From positions 930,001-994,000 of the forward strand of contig JABRWF010000007.1 of NCBI GenBank assembly GCA_018343915.1: DNA of 64,000 nt, in the 5' to 3' direction. A program made the translations under genes and the position numbers. The notes below the pieces were generated by a model. The model saw only the letters and a program-made list of their open reading frames with translations. It was not told the DNA's origin and did no database searches. This document shows positions 1-9,660 of this stretch, piece after piece. Position 1 is the first letter of the stretch. Every line of letters starts with the position of its first letter. Origin of the DNA: Agroathelia rolfsii (lineage: Eukaryota > Basidiomycota > Agaricomycetes > Amylocorticiales > Amylocorticiaceae).

Positions 1-849
1 GTGCCCAAGCCTGAGTAAGCCGACGCAACACTACCAACACAGCACTAGTTGCACTCGTCGAGTTATTTGTCCTGTGCAACACCACATTGTAGGAGCGTCT
101 AGCGGCTTCTCATCTTAGACACTCGCAAAGGCCTCAAAGCGCTCGCGAAATTTTACAGCTGGAGGAGTAGGCATGATGTACTAAAGCTCATCACGTTCAA
201 CTTGTTACTATTCGTCAGTCTGAGTTTTGCTCATATCACCTGTGTTATTAACTAGAGTTCTGGTATTTAATTGCGTGGCTCTCGCTGTATATAACAATCA
301 TGCCTGAAGTCAGGCCGAGGTTTTGTCGCTGGCATCCGGTTTAGGTGCAAATACCGAGTTAGCTAAACACGGTCTGATTGTTATTAATTATCCAAAGAAA
401 CGGTACACGTTTTTTTTTTTGAAAGAGCTATAAAACAAGACTCTGACACCACTGGGTGCGCTGCGTCGGGCCTGAGTGAGGATCAGTATCTCATAGATAA
501 AGGTCCTAGTGGAATGACTCGTGCTTCAACCTAAATAACGGTTACTAACTTCTGTGACAATAAATAGAGTCAAAAAAAAATAATACAAAGAGACACATGT
601 TCAAGGGATTAGAGCTGTCCTGGAGGTCAAATTACATGTTAGAAATAAATGGACGATCCAGATGCATTGTCTTCTCCTCAGGGCTGCTCAACTTCTATTC
701 TGTAATTACATTCATTTCTCGGTTCTGCGATCAGTTTCATCACGATTGAACTGATTATCCAATTAAAACTGTTTTGAAACCGATATAAGAACGTGTAAAT
801 ACAAAACGTTAGTTGAACATACTGTTGGTAGAACGCTCACTGCCAATGA
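1..849. other. Gene-free left edge with degenerate copies of the duplicated spacer
   Basis: No convincing coding sequence is seen here. Bases about 160-420 resemble bases about 4610-5060 (shared stretches around the CTGAAGTCAGGC motif and the GCATGATRTACT motif). Bases about 540-760 resemble 1200-1360 and 5210-5370, so this is an older copy of the spacer downstream of the DUF6534 genes. A T-run lies near 411-420. I see no RNA gene. Confidence 0.5.
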
Positions 850-1030
850 CTAGGTCTGAAACTCGGTTACAAACGTGTCCAATCCCTCGTGTAAAACATC
901 ACGGAGTCCCTGTCGTCCAAGAAGGGTATGCAAGACAGGTATTGTGCATATATGAGAGAAGGAGAATTGTATCCCAAAACTAAGGACACCATCAGAAATT
1001 GTAAGCAAAGGAATCCTTATTGGAGTAGCC
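850..1030 (-). pseudogene. Relic last exon of a third DUF6534-type gene
   Basis: Read on the minus strand, this stretch gives an open peptide parallel to the last exon of the two intact genes at 1467-2758 and 5483-6750. It keeps the core pattern of the family's C-terminal helix (ISDGVLS, then SHICTIPVLHTLLGRQGLRD) and ends at a TAG at 850-852, earlier than in the other copies. Upstream exons that should lie at about 1040-2100 are absent; unrelated spacer and the start of the next repeat unit follow instead. I read it as the 3' remnant of a third tandem copy, broken by deletion rather than point decay, since the surviving exon is still open. Confidence 0.6.
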
Positions 1031-1466
1031 TACCCATAGCCTTTTTGAGGCAATATATTAACAGTATCTATTTTAGCTTGGGTGTAATCAAGTGCTATAA
1101 ACAGAACGGTGGAATCGTTGAGTCCGCTGTGTTAAGTGAGGTGGTATTTTTCAAATAAAGATTACTAGCAAAGTGACTCAATGATTGAACTTAAGCAACA
1201 GTTACTGATTCTTGTGATAATAAAGAACAAAATCAAATAATACAAGGAGAGAGAGACATTAAAGGAATTAGAACTGTTCCAGCAGCAAAATCATACTAGC
1301 AATAGATAGACAATCTTTATAAGCTATTTTCTCCCTAGGACTATTCAGCTTCCAATCTACGGTCGTGTGTGACAGTCAATACTTGATTCCGCAGTCTGGG
1401 TGCATTACGACCTAGTCTATTATCTAATGAAGACTGTTTTGAACTGATGTAAGGACATAATGATAA

Positions 1467-2758
1467 TTACAAAGAGTCGATTAGACACACCGCTGATAAC
1501 ACATCTGCCGCAAAGAACGAGGTCTGAAACTCAGTTACAAACGTGCCCGATCCCTCATTGAGAATGTCACGGAGTCTTTGACGGCCAAGGAGAGTATACA
1601 AGACAGAGATTGTATATATATGAGAGAGGGAGAATTGCATTGCCCAACTAAGAACACTATCAGAGATAGCAAGGGAATCCTTATCGAGTAACCTACCCAT
1701 ATGCCTTGCTTTGAATAGCTGAAAACTGACGAAAACCTCTCAAAATATGCTATTATAAGTGAAGTAAGATAAACTCACAATAACTAGGGCTAAAAACACA
1801 CAGATTGCTGTACACGACCCAGTTTTGATAGTTGTCCGTAGTAAACAAGAGATCATGGTATCAGAACTGCGCAAAACACTCTTTCTGCGCAGGAAGTAGA
1901 CTATTAGGACAGTCACAATACCGAGATCACACATACTTGTCTGATTAACAGGTAAAAATATGAAATAAAATAAAATAAAACATTAGCAGGCAAAGCAGGA
2001 CATAGAAAATGTATAATAGTATACCGAGATGGACCAAATAATGCCTGGGACACAGGTAGCAAGGAGATTGCTCAACCGACCCCCTGAAAGGTTACATAAG
2101 GTAATACTATTGGACATTATAGGATAAAAGAATATTTAGCAGACGTAACATTCAAGACTCAGGCAGGGACTCACGCAATGCCAGAAACCAAAGCGCTAAA
2201 TGCAACTTGACACAAATATACAATACCTGGTAAGACAAGGGACAATCAATAGGCATAAAAGACATACCGATTCCTAAGAATGTACAAATTGCCAGCGAGC
2301 GTGTGATAGCCCAGCACCGAAGAATGTAAAAGACGTGAGCAATGAACGCTATCCAGGCATTGAAACTTGGCTGCATCCATACAACCCAGTCCTGGTGATC
2401 AAACTTTTCGTAGTCGCCATAATCCGATACAAGACTATAGTATAGCGACATGCTTTCGAATGGTGGAATGGTGATGTATTTTGTACGTAGTCAGAGTATA
2501 ATGTCCAAGTTATACTAGTATTCAGTGGACGCACAAGTTCAAGATGCCCACGGACACCGTGCAGATAACAAGACAGGTAGCAATTGACCTACAGAAGGTA
2601 GAATCACTACTGAAATGGCAACGAAAGTATGTGACTGCATGAGAGCATGTAATCCCTAGCAGAAACTGCTGCACCATCATGCCTATTACTATAGGGCCTA
2701 AGAATGCATCAATGACAGAAGTGAGTGGAGGAGGGTTGCACAAATCCATGACCGTCAT
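1467..2758 (-). CDS. DUF6534-type multi-pass membrane protein, copy A
   Basis: This is a multi-exon gene for a basidiomycete membrane protein of the DUF6534 type, a family known only as seven-TM-like proteins of unknown function. The start at 2758 is the first ATG before the family's opening helix (LGPIVIGMMVQQFLLGITC). Exon 1 probably ends at a GTGCGT donor near 2530 and joins a segment with the YYSLVSDYGDYEKF and VVWMQPSFNAWIAF motifs. A later exon carries DLGIVTVLIVYFLRRKSVLRSSD...LLRTTIKTGS (broken here), which matches the domain's characteristic 'Dl.i...L..sr.gf..td......r..i.tG' pattern. The last exon, to the TAA at 1467-1469, carries the SLSHIYTISVLYTLLGRQ helix. All exons appear open in this copy. 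The exact splice sites are my inference. Function is unknown. Confidence 0.8.
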
Positions 2759-2855
2759 TGCGACCGTAGAGTTACTTGTTTAACAGCAAGAGAGGTAGGA
2801 ATTCTTGAATCAAGGCAGAGCCTGAGGAATACAGTTTAATACAATCTTTAGGCCA

Positions 2856-2867
2856 AGTGGGCACGTG
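2856..2867 (+). repeat. Left target-site duplication of the LINE insertion
   Basis: The 12-bp word AGTGGGCACGTG occurs here and again at 3927-3938, immediately flanking the retroelement. The paralogous empty site in the second duplication unit (about 6866-6877) has a single copy with one mismatch. Confidence 0.8.
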
Positions 2868-3106
2868 CCATTTTGACAATTACAGACACCCCAGCCCACC
2901 CAGCCCAAATCTATTCCATCCTTTTCTGTGAAAAAGTAGACGAGATCCTCGACAAATTACCCAAATGCAAAAGTACAATTCAATGGATCCCAGGGTACCA
3001 GGGAATCCAGGGCAATGACTGTGTTGATACACTTGCAAAAGAAGCTGCAAGAGGACATGCCAACCCTATATTCTATGCATCCATATCATGGGCACGTGAG
3101 GAAGCT

Positions 3107-3195
3107 TTTCTTTTTTTTTTTTTTTTTTTTACATTTATATACCAGATCATGTACTAAAAACAACACACGTGATATAAACGTTTTTTTTTTTTTAA

Positions 3196-3220
<25 letters not shown>
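3107..3220 (-). mobile_element. Nested minimal 3'-end fragment of the same LINE family, reverse orientation
   Basis: Read on the minus strand, this insert ends with GTTTTTAGTACATGATCTGG (split) followed by TATATAAATGT and a long A-run (the T-run at 3111-3130). That is the same 3' terminus as the host element at about 3865-3890. It is flanked by a 14-bp duplication CACGTGAGGAAGCT at 3093-3106 and 3221-3234. Removing the insert and one duplicate would leave the surrounding LINE reading frame open. The 5' part is low-complexity (a second T-run and a CA repeat), so its left limit within the CA run is approximate. Confidence 0.75.

Positions 3221-3222
<2 letters not shown>
3197..3222 (+). repeat. 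(CA)n microsatellite
   Basis: About 13 CA units form one edge of the nested insert. They abut the target duplication, so the last two bases belong to both. Confidence 0.9.
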
Positions 3223-3226
<4 letters not shown>

Positions 3227-3926
3227 AGGAAGCTAAAGCCACTGCACTTAAAGATCGATGCTCTGAATGGGCTGCCCTACCCCATAACAACCTAGCCACT
3301 ATAGCTCTCCGCTCACCACCATCCACTAAACTTGCCCCTTTCCATCAAGACTTTAGCGGCCAACGTGACATTCACATCCGAATAATCCAAACTACCCTAG
3401 GCCATGGCTTTAGAGGCAATTGCTACGCACGCTTTTTGCCCTCTGAGCCAGTATTATGCCCATACAACACCACTTTTCAAACATGTGATCGCATTATTGC
3501 TGACTGCCCCTTCTATGACAGTCAATATCACCACATTGTTAAGGCCTCTTCCCCACTTATCCTTGGTATGCACAAAGGCCTTACAGAACTCGCAAAGTTT
3601 GTGTCTGGCTCAAATGCCTTTGCAAAACTTGTCAGCTTAGCCCCACAATAAAAATGCCATCAGCATTGTACCAAAATAGGAACTCCATCTTTACCCCCCC
3701 CCCCTCTAATTTCCCTCTAATCATATATATACCCCTCCCTTCCCCACTTTGTTACTTACCACAACACAATCAGCTGGTTTGTTAACCTTTCCAGTATATT
3801 CATCATAATAACCTTCCCTATCCTGCGTAACTTACACTACAGCCCTCGTTACACCGTAGTTTGTTTTTAGTACATGATGCAATATATAAACGTAAATAAA
3901 TAAAAATAAAATAAAAAATAAAAAAT

Positions 3927-3938
3927 AGTGGGCACGTG
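3927..3938 (+). repeat. Right target-site duplication of the LINE insertion
   Basis: Second copy of AGTGGGCACGTG, directly after the A-rich tail. Sequence beyond it (TCGCTGACAATGTATTGCAATTC, split) resumes similarity with the uninterrupted second unit at about 6880. Confidence 0.8.
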
Positions 3939-4489
3939 TCGCTGACAATGTATTGCAATTCAAAAAGCACCACCAATGTCAATATCCTACATGTATATTA
4001 GGAACTGACACTCTGGGGTTTTCAAAAGAAAAATATCGTTTTTACCGATCTCTGGACAAACCCCTCTACTTTGGATAAAGGATTCGGTAAAAAGGTCTGA
4101 TCACGTGACCTACTTATCTGCCAAAATATAATCACGTGATGCTCGCTTTTAGCGATCCTTTTACTCAAAGTAAGGTGGTTGGTAGAAGTATTGGTAGAAA
4201 TGGGGCTTTTCCCTGGAAAACTCCGAAGTGTGAGGTAGAGCGGAAGATTAGTTAACCTCCGATACATCTATATCAATATACGTTGCACTGCCAAAAAATG
4301 TCACATCTGTATACGGATCATCTCGAGCCCGTTTGCCCGTTCTAAATGAAGCCCATTATCATATCATTTCGTCGTTATTATTCGGGGGCACCCTTCCCTT
4401 CCCTTCCCTGCCCTCTCTCCTTTGGGATCAATGACCCTCAAACTATTCTATCGCTTGTTTGCGTTGGTTGCTTCTTTTTTTGTCTAAAC
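3939..4489. other. Spacer, duplicated in part
   Basis: No convincing gene. Bases 3939-4000 match about 6880-6950, and 4290-4489 match 7307-7510. The latter is the promoter-side sequence of the deaminase gene, with the shared block around AGCCCGTTTGCCCGTTCTAAATGAAGCCC (split). A pyrimidine-rich run precedes the CACTGTAG block. The short minus-strand frame at 4022-4267 has no recognisable motif. Confidence 0.5.
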
Positions 4490-4605
4490 TCCCACTGTAG
4501 CGCCACCAACTACACCTTCCCCATCCTCAAATGGAAAAGATAATTACAATGCCAAAATCCATGATCAATATATACATCTAGCGCTCTCTGGCATTTCTTT
4601 ATTTG
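4490..4605 (+). pseudogene. Truncated 5' copy of the deaminase gene
   Basis: This stretch parallels 7512-7625, the beginning of the deaminase coding region. In the shared frame it reads through NGKDNYN-AKIHDQYIHLALS, against NGKDNYND-AKIHDRYIRLALD in the intact gene. The two differ by a single 3-bp indel and codon-level substitutions. Similarity stops abruptly just after GCGCTC, where the next duplication unit begins. It is therefore a fragment cut off at the duplication junction, with no catalytic part. Confidence 0.65.
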
Positions 4606-5482
4606 ATTTCAGCTGGAAGCTTGATTAGTGGCTGGGAGATAGGCATGATATACTATTGGAATAGCAATCCATTGCCACAGAGGATGGGAGTGACGGAGTT
4701 GCGGTCATGCGTAGCGTGGCCAGGCCTTTAGAGTAGCTGCGCATCGTAGTATGTACACCTTATCCGTTTGTTGGCATATCGCGACCAAGTACGATGACAA
4801 GCGGAATTTATTCTTGCTTTATCTTATAAATCTGGCTGACTGGCTTGCTCGATTTTATTACATATACTGAAGCTGGTCATATTTAACCTGCTGCTATTTG
4901 TCTGTCTTAATTTTGTTCAAGGCATCTATATTATCAACTAGAATTTTGACATTGGTTGCATAGTTCTTGTTGCATATAATGATTATCTCTGAAGTCAGGC
5001 TTTGTCACTGGCATCTGGTTTCAAGTGCGAATACTAACTTAGCTGAACATGATTCATTGATTTGTATACAATGGTATGTATTTTAGCTTGAGTGTATTCA
5101 TAATAAAGTGCTATAAACAAAATAGTGGCATCGTTGGGTGCGCTGCATCAAGTAAGGAGATTGGTGTTTTGTAAGTAAAGATTACTAGCGGAGTGATTGA
5201 CGATTGAACTTAGACAAAAGCTACTAATTCTTGTGATAATAAAGAGTATGATCAAACAATACAAGAGGAGAGAGAGAGAGAAAAGGGATTAGAGCTGTCC
5301 TGACGACAAAGTTATACTAGTAGCAGATAGACGATCTTTATGCGCTCTCTTCTCCCCAGGACCGTTCAATTATCATGTGTGACAGTCAATGCTCTCAAGT
5401 TGCTCCGCAGTCTAGGTGCATTGTGACCGGGTCTATTATCTAATGAAGACTGTTTGGAACTGATGTAAGGACATAATGATAA
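4606..5482. other. Spacer of duplication unit 2
   Basis: No gene seen. Parts of 4610-5060 resemble 155-420, and 5070-5480 resembles 1060-1466 (3' flank of the DUF6534 gene). A short GA-rich run lies at about 5268-5283. Confidence 0.5.
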
Positions 5483-6878
5483 TTACAAAGAGTCGATTAG
5501 ACACACCGCTGATAGAACATCTGCCGCCAAGAACGAGGTCTGAAACTCAGTTACAAACGTGCCCGATCCCTCATTGAGAATATCACGGAGTCTTTGACGG
5601 CCAAGGAGAGTATACAAGACAGGGATTGTATATATATGAGAGAAGGAGAATTGCATTGCCCAACTAAGAACACTATCAGAGATAGCAAGGGAATCCTTAT
5701 CGGAGTAACCTACCCATATGCTTTGTTATGAATAGCTAAAAACTGATAAAATCCTCTCAAAACATGCTATTATAAGCGAAGTAAGATAAACTCACAAGAA
5801 CTAGGTCTAAAGACACGCAGATTGCTGTACACGACCCAGTTTCGATAGTTGTCCGTAGTAAGCGAGAGAGCATGGCATCAGAACTGCGCAAAACGCTTTT
5901 CCTGCGCAGAAAGTAGATCATTAGGACAGTCCCAATGCCGATATCACACGCGCTTGTCTGATTAACAGGTATATATATATAACATCAGCAGGCAACGCAG
6001 GACATAGAAAATGCATACTAGTATACCGAGACAGACCAAATAATGCCTGGGACACAGAAGGCTGGGAAGTCACTCAACCGACCCACTGAAAGGCAAAATA
6101 GGGTAATACTATTGGACATGAGAGTTTTTAGCAGACGTAATATTCAAGACTCAGGCAGGGACTCACGCAATACCAGAAACCAAAGCGCTAAATGCAACTT
6201 GACACAAATATACATTACCTGGTAAGACAAGGAACAATAGATAGGCATAAAAGACATACCAATTCCTAAGAATGTACAGATTGCCAGCGAGCGTGTGACA
6301 GCCCAACACCGAAGAATGTAAAAGACGTGAGCAACGAACGCTATCCAGGCATTGAAACTTGGCTGCATCCACACAACCCAGTCCTGGTGATCAAACTTTT
6401 CGTAGTCGCCATAATCCGATACAAGACTATGGTATAGCGATGTGCTTTTGAACAATGGTAGAAGAATGTATTTTGTACGTAGTCAGAGTACAATGTCCAA
6501 GTTATACTAGTATTCAGTGGACGCACAAGTTCAAAATGCCCACAGACACCGTGCAGATAACAAGACAGGTAGCAATTGACCTACAGAAGGTAGAATCACT
6601 ACTGAAATGGCAACGAAAGTATGCGACGGCATGAAAGCATGTAACCCCTAGCAGAAACAGCTGCACCATCATGCCTATGAGTATGGGGCCTAAGAATGCG
6701 CCAATGACAGAAGTGAGTGGAGGAGGATTGCACAAATCCATGGCTGTCATTGCGGCTGCAGAGTCAGTTGTTTGGCAGCAGGAAGAGAGGTTGGGATTCT
6801 TGGATCGAGGGAGAGCCTGAGGCCTGAGGTCTGAGGAGTCCAGCTTAATACAGTCTTTAGATCAAGTGGGCTCGTGCC
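5160..6878. repeat. Segmental duplication, unit 2 (uninterrupted)
   Basis: Partner of 1140-2867. It holds the second DUF6534 gene and the intact site corresponding to the LINE insertion in unit 1. Differences are scattered substitutions and small indels, so the duplication is not very recent. Confidence 0.85.
5483..6750 (-). CDS. DUF6534-type multi-pass membrane protein, copy B
   Basis: Paralogue of the gene at 1467-2758 with the same exon layout. It starts at the ATG at 6750 (opening helix LGPILIGMMVQLFLLGVTC), then SLYHSLVSDYGDYEKF, WMQPSFNAWIAF, IGTVLMIYFLRRKSVLRSSD and the terminal SHIYTIPVLYTLLGRQ helix, with a TAA at 5483-5485. One extra G near 5703 relative to copy A puts the start of the last exon out of frame if splicing uses the distal acceptor. 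Splicing at the nearer acceptor (GATAAG before GATTCC) would restore the family's reading frame. The gene can thus be intact, but its last splice site must differ from the other option open to copy A. Molecular function is unknown. Confidence 0.75.
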
Positions 6879-7527
6879 ACTGGCAGTGTATTGCGATTCA
6901 AAAATCAACCGCCACTGTCAACATCCCTGCCAGTGTCAATATCCTATAATACTAGTTACTCAGATTGAGCGGGGGATGAGACAATCTCTTGAGCAGACTC
7001 CTGTGTTCGTTGACTCTTACTCAATTCGTGTAGTAAATCAAGTCTCTGATGATGTATCTTCCATTGAAACACTCCTATCACACATTGCAAGATGCATCGA
7101 TCATACATCATGATGCCCACATTTGAATTCGGTAAGACGTTGATTTGATCAATGGGCAATTCCGAGTAACCTCCCTTGATCATCGCCATTCCTCACTGGT
7201 CTCACCCTCTTACCTTAGACTAAATCATTTCTCAGCCACACCAACCCGGAGATCACACCCTTTCCCCCACCTTCATATTCTCACCACCTCTACTTTCATA
7301 AGTCGCACCGCCAAAAAAAAATGTCTGGTTTGTATACGGATCCTCTGGAGCCCGTTTGCCCGTTCTAAATGAAGCCCGCTATCATATCATTTCATATTAC
7401 CCGGGGGCGCCTTTTCATTCTCTCTCTCTCTCCCTCTGTCCTTCTGGATCAACAACCCTCCAACTATTCTATCGCTTGTTTGCATTCGTTGCTTCTTTTT
7501 TTTTTTTTGTCTAAATTCCCACTGTAG
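6879..7527. other. Upstream region of the deaminase gene
   Basis: No gene motif is seen in 6879-7300. Bases 7307-7527 are duplicated at 4290-4489. The pyrimidine-rich stretch 7478-7527 has a possible donor (GTTTGC at 7478) and ends in CACTGTAG, so it could be an intron joining an N-terminal exon with an ATG at 7369 to the deaminase frame in the correct phase. That exon has no family support. Confidence 0.4.
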
Positions 7528-8294
7528 CGCCATCAATTACACCTTCCCCATCCTCAAATGGAAAAGATAATTACAACGACGCCAAAATCCACGATCGATA
7601 TATCCGTCTAGCGCTCGACGAAGCAGCGAAATGCACTCCTACTCCGACGGCGTTCTGCGTCGGCTGTGTGATTGTCCTGCCTCAATCCCAGCTCCAATCG
7701 ATCGAGGACGAATGGCCGCCGCGAGGCGCCGAAATGAACAGAAGAAGGACGACGACAATAGAGCCCAATGCAGCTAGCGTCAATTTAGATATTGTTGTTG
7801 CTAGTAGTGACGATAACAGCGAGGCTACTGGCTACGGCGGCGGTATCATCCTCTCCACGGGCTACTCGCGCGAGCTACCCGGCAACACGCACGCCGAGGC
7901 CAACGCGCTCGCCAAACTCCGTGCTCTCTCCCCGGGCGCCATCTCGGCCCTCCTCGTGGGCATATCTACCTCCTTCTCTGCCCTCTTCTCAGAAGCAGAG
8001 AACGCCAAGGGAGATGACGCAACGACGACGACGGCGGCGGCGATGGAAACCCTCCTTCGCCACGCCGATGTATACACGACACTCGAGCCGTGCTCCGTGC
8101 GCACGTCCGGGCTTGCGCCGTGCGCCGACGCGCTCATCGCTGCCCGTGTGCGGCGGTGCTTCATTGGCGTAGGGGAGCCGGACGATTTCGTGCAGTGTGA
8201 GGGTGCGAGGAAGATGCAGGAGGCCGGGGTCGAGATCATTTGGCTGCGTGGGTGGCAGGAGGAGTGTCTTGCCGCGGCGAGGAGGGGACATTAA
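7528..8294 (+). CDS. RibD/DRAP-like cytidine deaminase-fold protein
   Basis: The protein has the zinc-dependent deaminase fold. An N-terminal HDRYIRLALDEAAK segment precedes CVGCVIV; then come the zinc-ligand box NTHAEANAL (about 7881-7907) and the second zinc box EPCSVRTSGLAPC (two Cys, PC-x9-PC, about 8084-8122). The end is VGVGEPDDF-like plus EAGVEI, typical of fungal riboflavin-pathway/pyrimidine deaminase-like proteins. It has no reductase domain. The likely reaction is deamination of an amino-pyrimidine, but the substrate is not shown by sequence. The frame is open from 7515 with no in-frame ATG before the conserved core, so the true start must lie in an upstream exon. A reading that begins at the internal ATG at 7733 would lose conserved residues. 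The 5' part is duplicated, truncated, at 4490-4605. Confidence 0.75.
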
Positions 8295-9081
8295 GTCTAT
8301 GTGTGCGCGTATTCTTTGTTTACGCAATTATAGTTTGGGCATGGCTATGGATCTACATATGTATGTATGTATGTATGCATTACTTTACGACTTTGCCCTA
8401 TATGCGCGCATGTTGAGAGATACAAGTATTCCTAAATGCTGTTATGCGGTTATATTTTCATCATCATGTGTGTTCTCGGTGACTGCAGTACATGGTAACG
8501 TAACAAGACATTTCACTCCACGTGCACACAACTAACCTGGCTAAATGGGCTTATTCGCGATCTTACCACGTGTTCACTGAGTATGGTTATTCGCAAGCAA
8601 TCAGCACGGTTACTACGTATGTCCCCCCCAACGCACAAGGCAAGAGATATGAAGTTTGGAGGTATGCGTGTTTCACCACCACGTGTCTATTTGGTATGTC
8701 AAAGGTGAATTACATTGTTCGTTAATGTGTTCGTGATCGGTCGTTAGACGAAGAGAAGAAAGAGACAATAGCAACAGCGAAAAGCAGCGAAGAATGACAA
8801 CCAGGGAAATGTAAAATGAAACCGAGGAATAGAAATCTCGGGGAATGGGTGGGGTAAGGCGAAAAAGATGGAGGGAGACGAAGGATTTAAAATGTGACTA
8901 GAAGAGTTAAACCAGTAAATGCGAGAGAAAATGTTGTAAAAATACAAGTGATACGAGAACGGTTATCATGCTTGTTTGTTTGTTTGATTGGTGTATAGTG
9001 TTGGCGACGGTATAGAGGCGAGGGGGAGAGGGCCGGGATAAGAGAAGGATCATCAGAGGGGGGTTGGGGCAGACGACCAGA
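8295..9081. other. Spacer with a (TATG)n microsatellite
   Basis: Downstream of the deaminase gene and downstream of the minus-strand gene ending at 9082, so it should hold both 3' ends. A TATG/ATGT tetranucleotide run lies at about 8357-8380. No gene motif is seen. Confidence 0.5.
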
Positions 9082-9660
9082 TCACAAGACAATCAAACTG
9101 CCCAGAATGATGGCGACTGTCCATCGTGCGGCAGTGTTAGCACCAGAGACCACGGGGGCCGAGTTGCACTCGTTGTAGGACACCATGTCCGCATCATCTT
9201 GAAAGTGTGAAAAGGACGAGGAGTTAGAGACGAAGCCGCGGAAGCGTCTCGGTGGGCTGCCGGCCTCCGGAGAGCGGGGTAAGACTACGAGAGAAGCCGG
9301 TTCATTGAATTAGCATACGATGTATGTATAACCAAGGATTGTTTCTATGGCTTACCGGCCTTTATTGACCGGAACACACAGGCGATAGAATTTCGCAACA
9401 GGCGGGATAGGGCTTCAAAGGGGACTGCAGACCATATGACTGCAAAGACGGAGGCTAATGCGCCAGCGAGCACTGTGTGACAGATATGACAGCGGTCAGG
9501 ACTTGTTACACAAGAAGAGCTAGCGAAATGGCTAACCAGGCGAGCAGTTGGGGATGAAGGTGAGGGCGCTCAAGAGCGTTGCGAAGCTGCCCAGGCTCAT
9601 GAACGATAATGGGCCAAAGATAAAGGTCGTATCGAAGGGGGATAAGAAGAGCGACGACAT
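9082..9660 (-). CDS. Small membrane protein, unidentified
   Basis: Three exons fit together in phase: 9660-9537, 9472-9356 and 9284-9082, giving about 147 residues. Introns are 64 and 71 bp with GTTAGC and GTAAGC donors. Visible features are an N-terminal hydrophobic stretch (FGPLSFMSLGSFATLLSALT), a second one (VLAGALASVFAVIW), a basic loop (SPPRRFRGF) and a C-terminal hydrophobic tail (TVAIILGSLIVL) ending at a TGA (9082-9084). The preceding SGANTAARW could act as a GPI-attachment signal, or the tail could simply be a TM helix. I do not recognise the family. The agreement of splice phases is the main support that it is real. Confidence 0.55.

Larger units (their letters stand above)
1140..2867. 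repeat. Segmental duplication, unit 1 (DUF6534 gene plus flanks)
   Basis: This segment is closely similar to 5160-6878 along its whole length, including the exons, introns and 3' flank of the contained gene. Shared landmarks are the ATTACTAGC(A/G) block near 1160 and 5178, the stop-codon region at 1467 and 5483, and the AAGTGGGC(A/T)CGTGCCA block at 2855 and 6866. Similarity resumes after the inserted retroelement (3939-4000 against 6876-6950) and again at about 4290-4605 against 7307-7625. The original unit was therefore larger than the gene itself. Confidence 0.85.
2868..3926 (+). mobile_element. 5'-truncated non-LTR (LINE-type) retrotransposon
   Basis: The insert encodes the C-terminal end of a LINE-type polyprotein. 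It starts inside an RNase H domain (IQWIPGYQGIQGNDCVDTLAKEAA region, about 2975-3050, broken here for length) with the typical WxPGHxGxxGNxxAD-like box, in which His is replaced by Tyr. It continues after a nested insertion (3107-3234) with the C-terminal cysteine segment (CPYN...CDRIIADCPFYD) and stops at a TAA at about 3649. A 3' UTR of some 275 bp ends in an A-rich tail (about 3893-3925). The reverse transcriptase and endonuclease are missing, so the copy is dead on arrival. Flanking 12-bp duplications and the empty site in the paralogous unit confirm insertion. The clade within fungal LINEs is not resolved. Confidence 0.85.
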
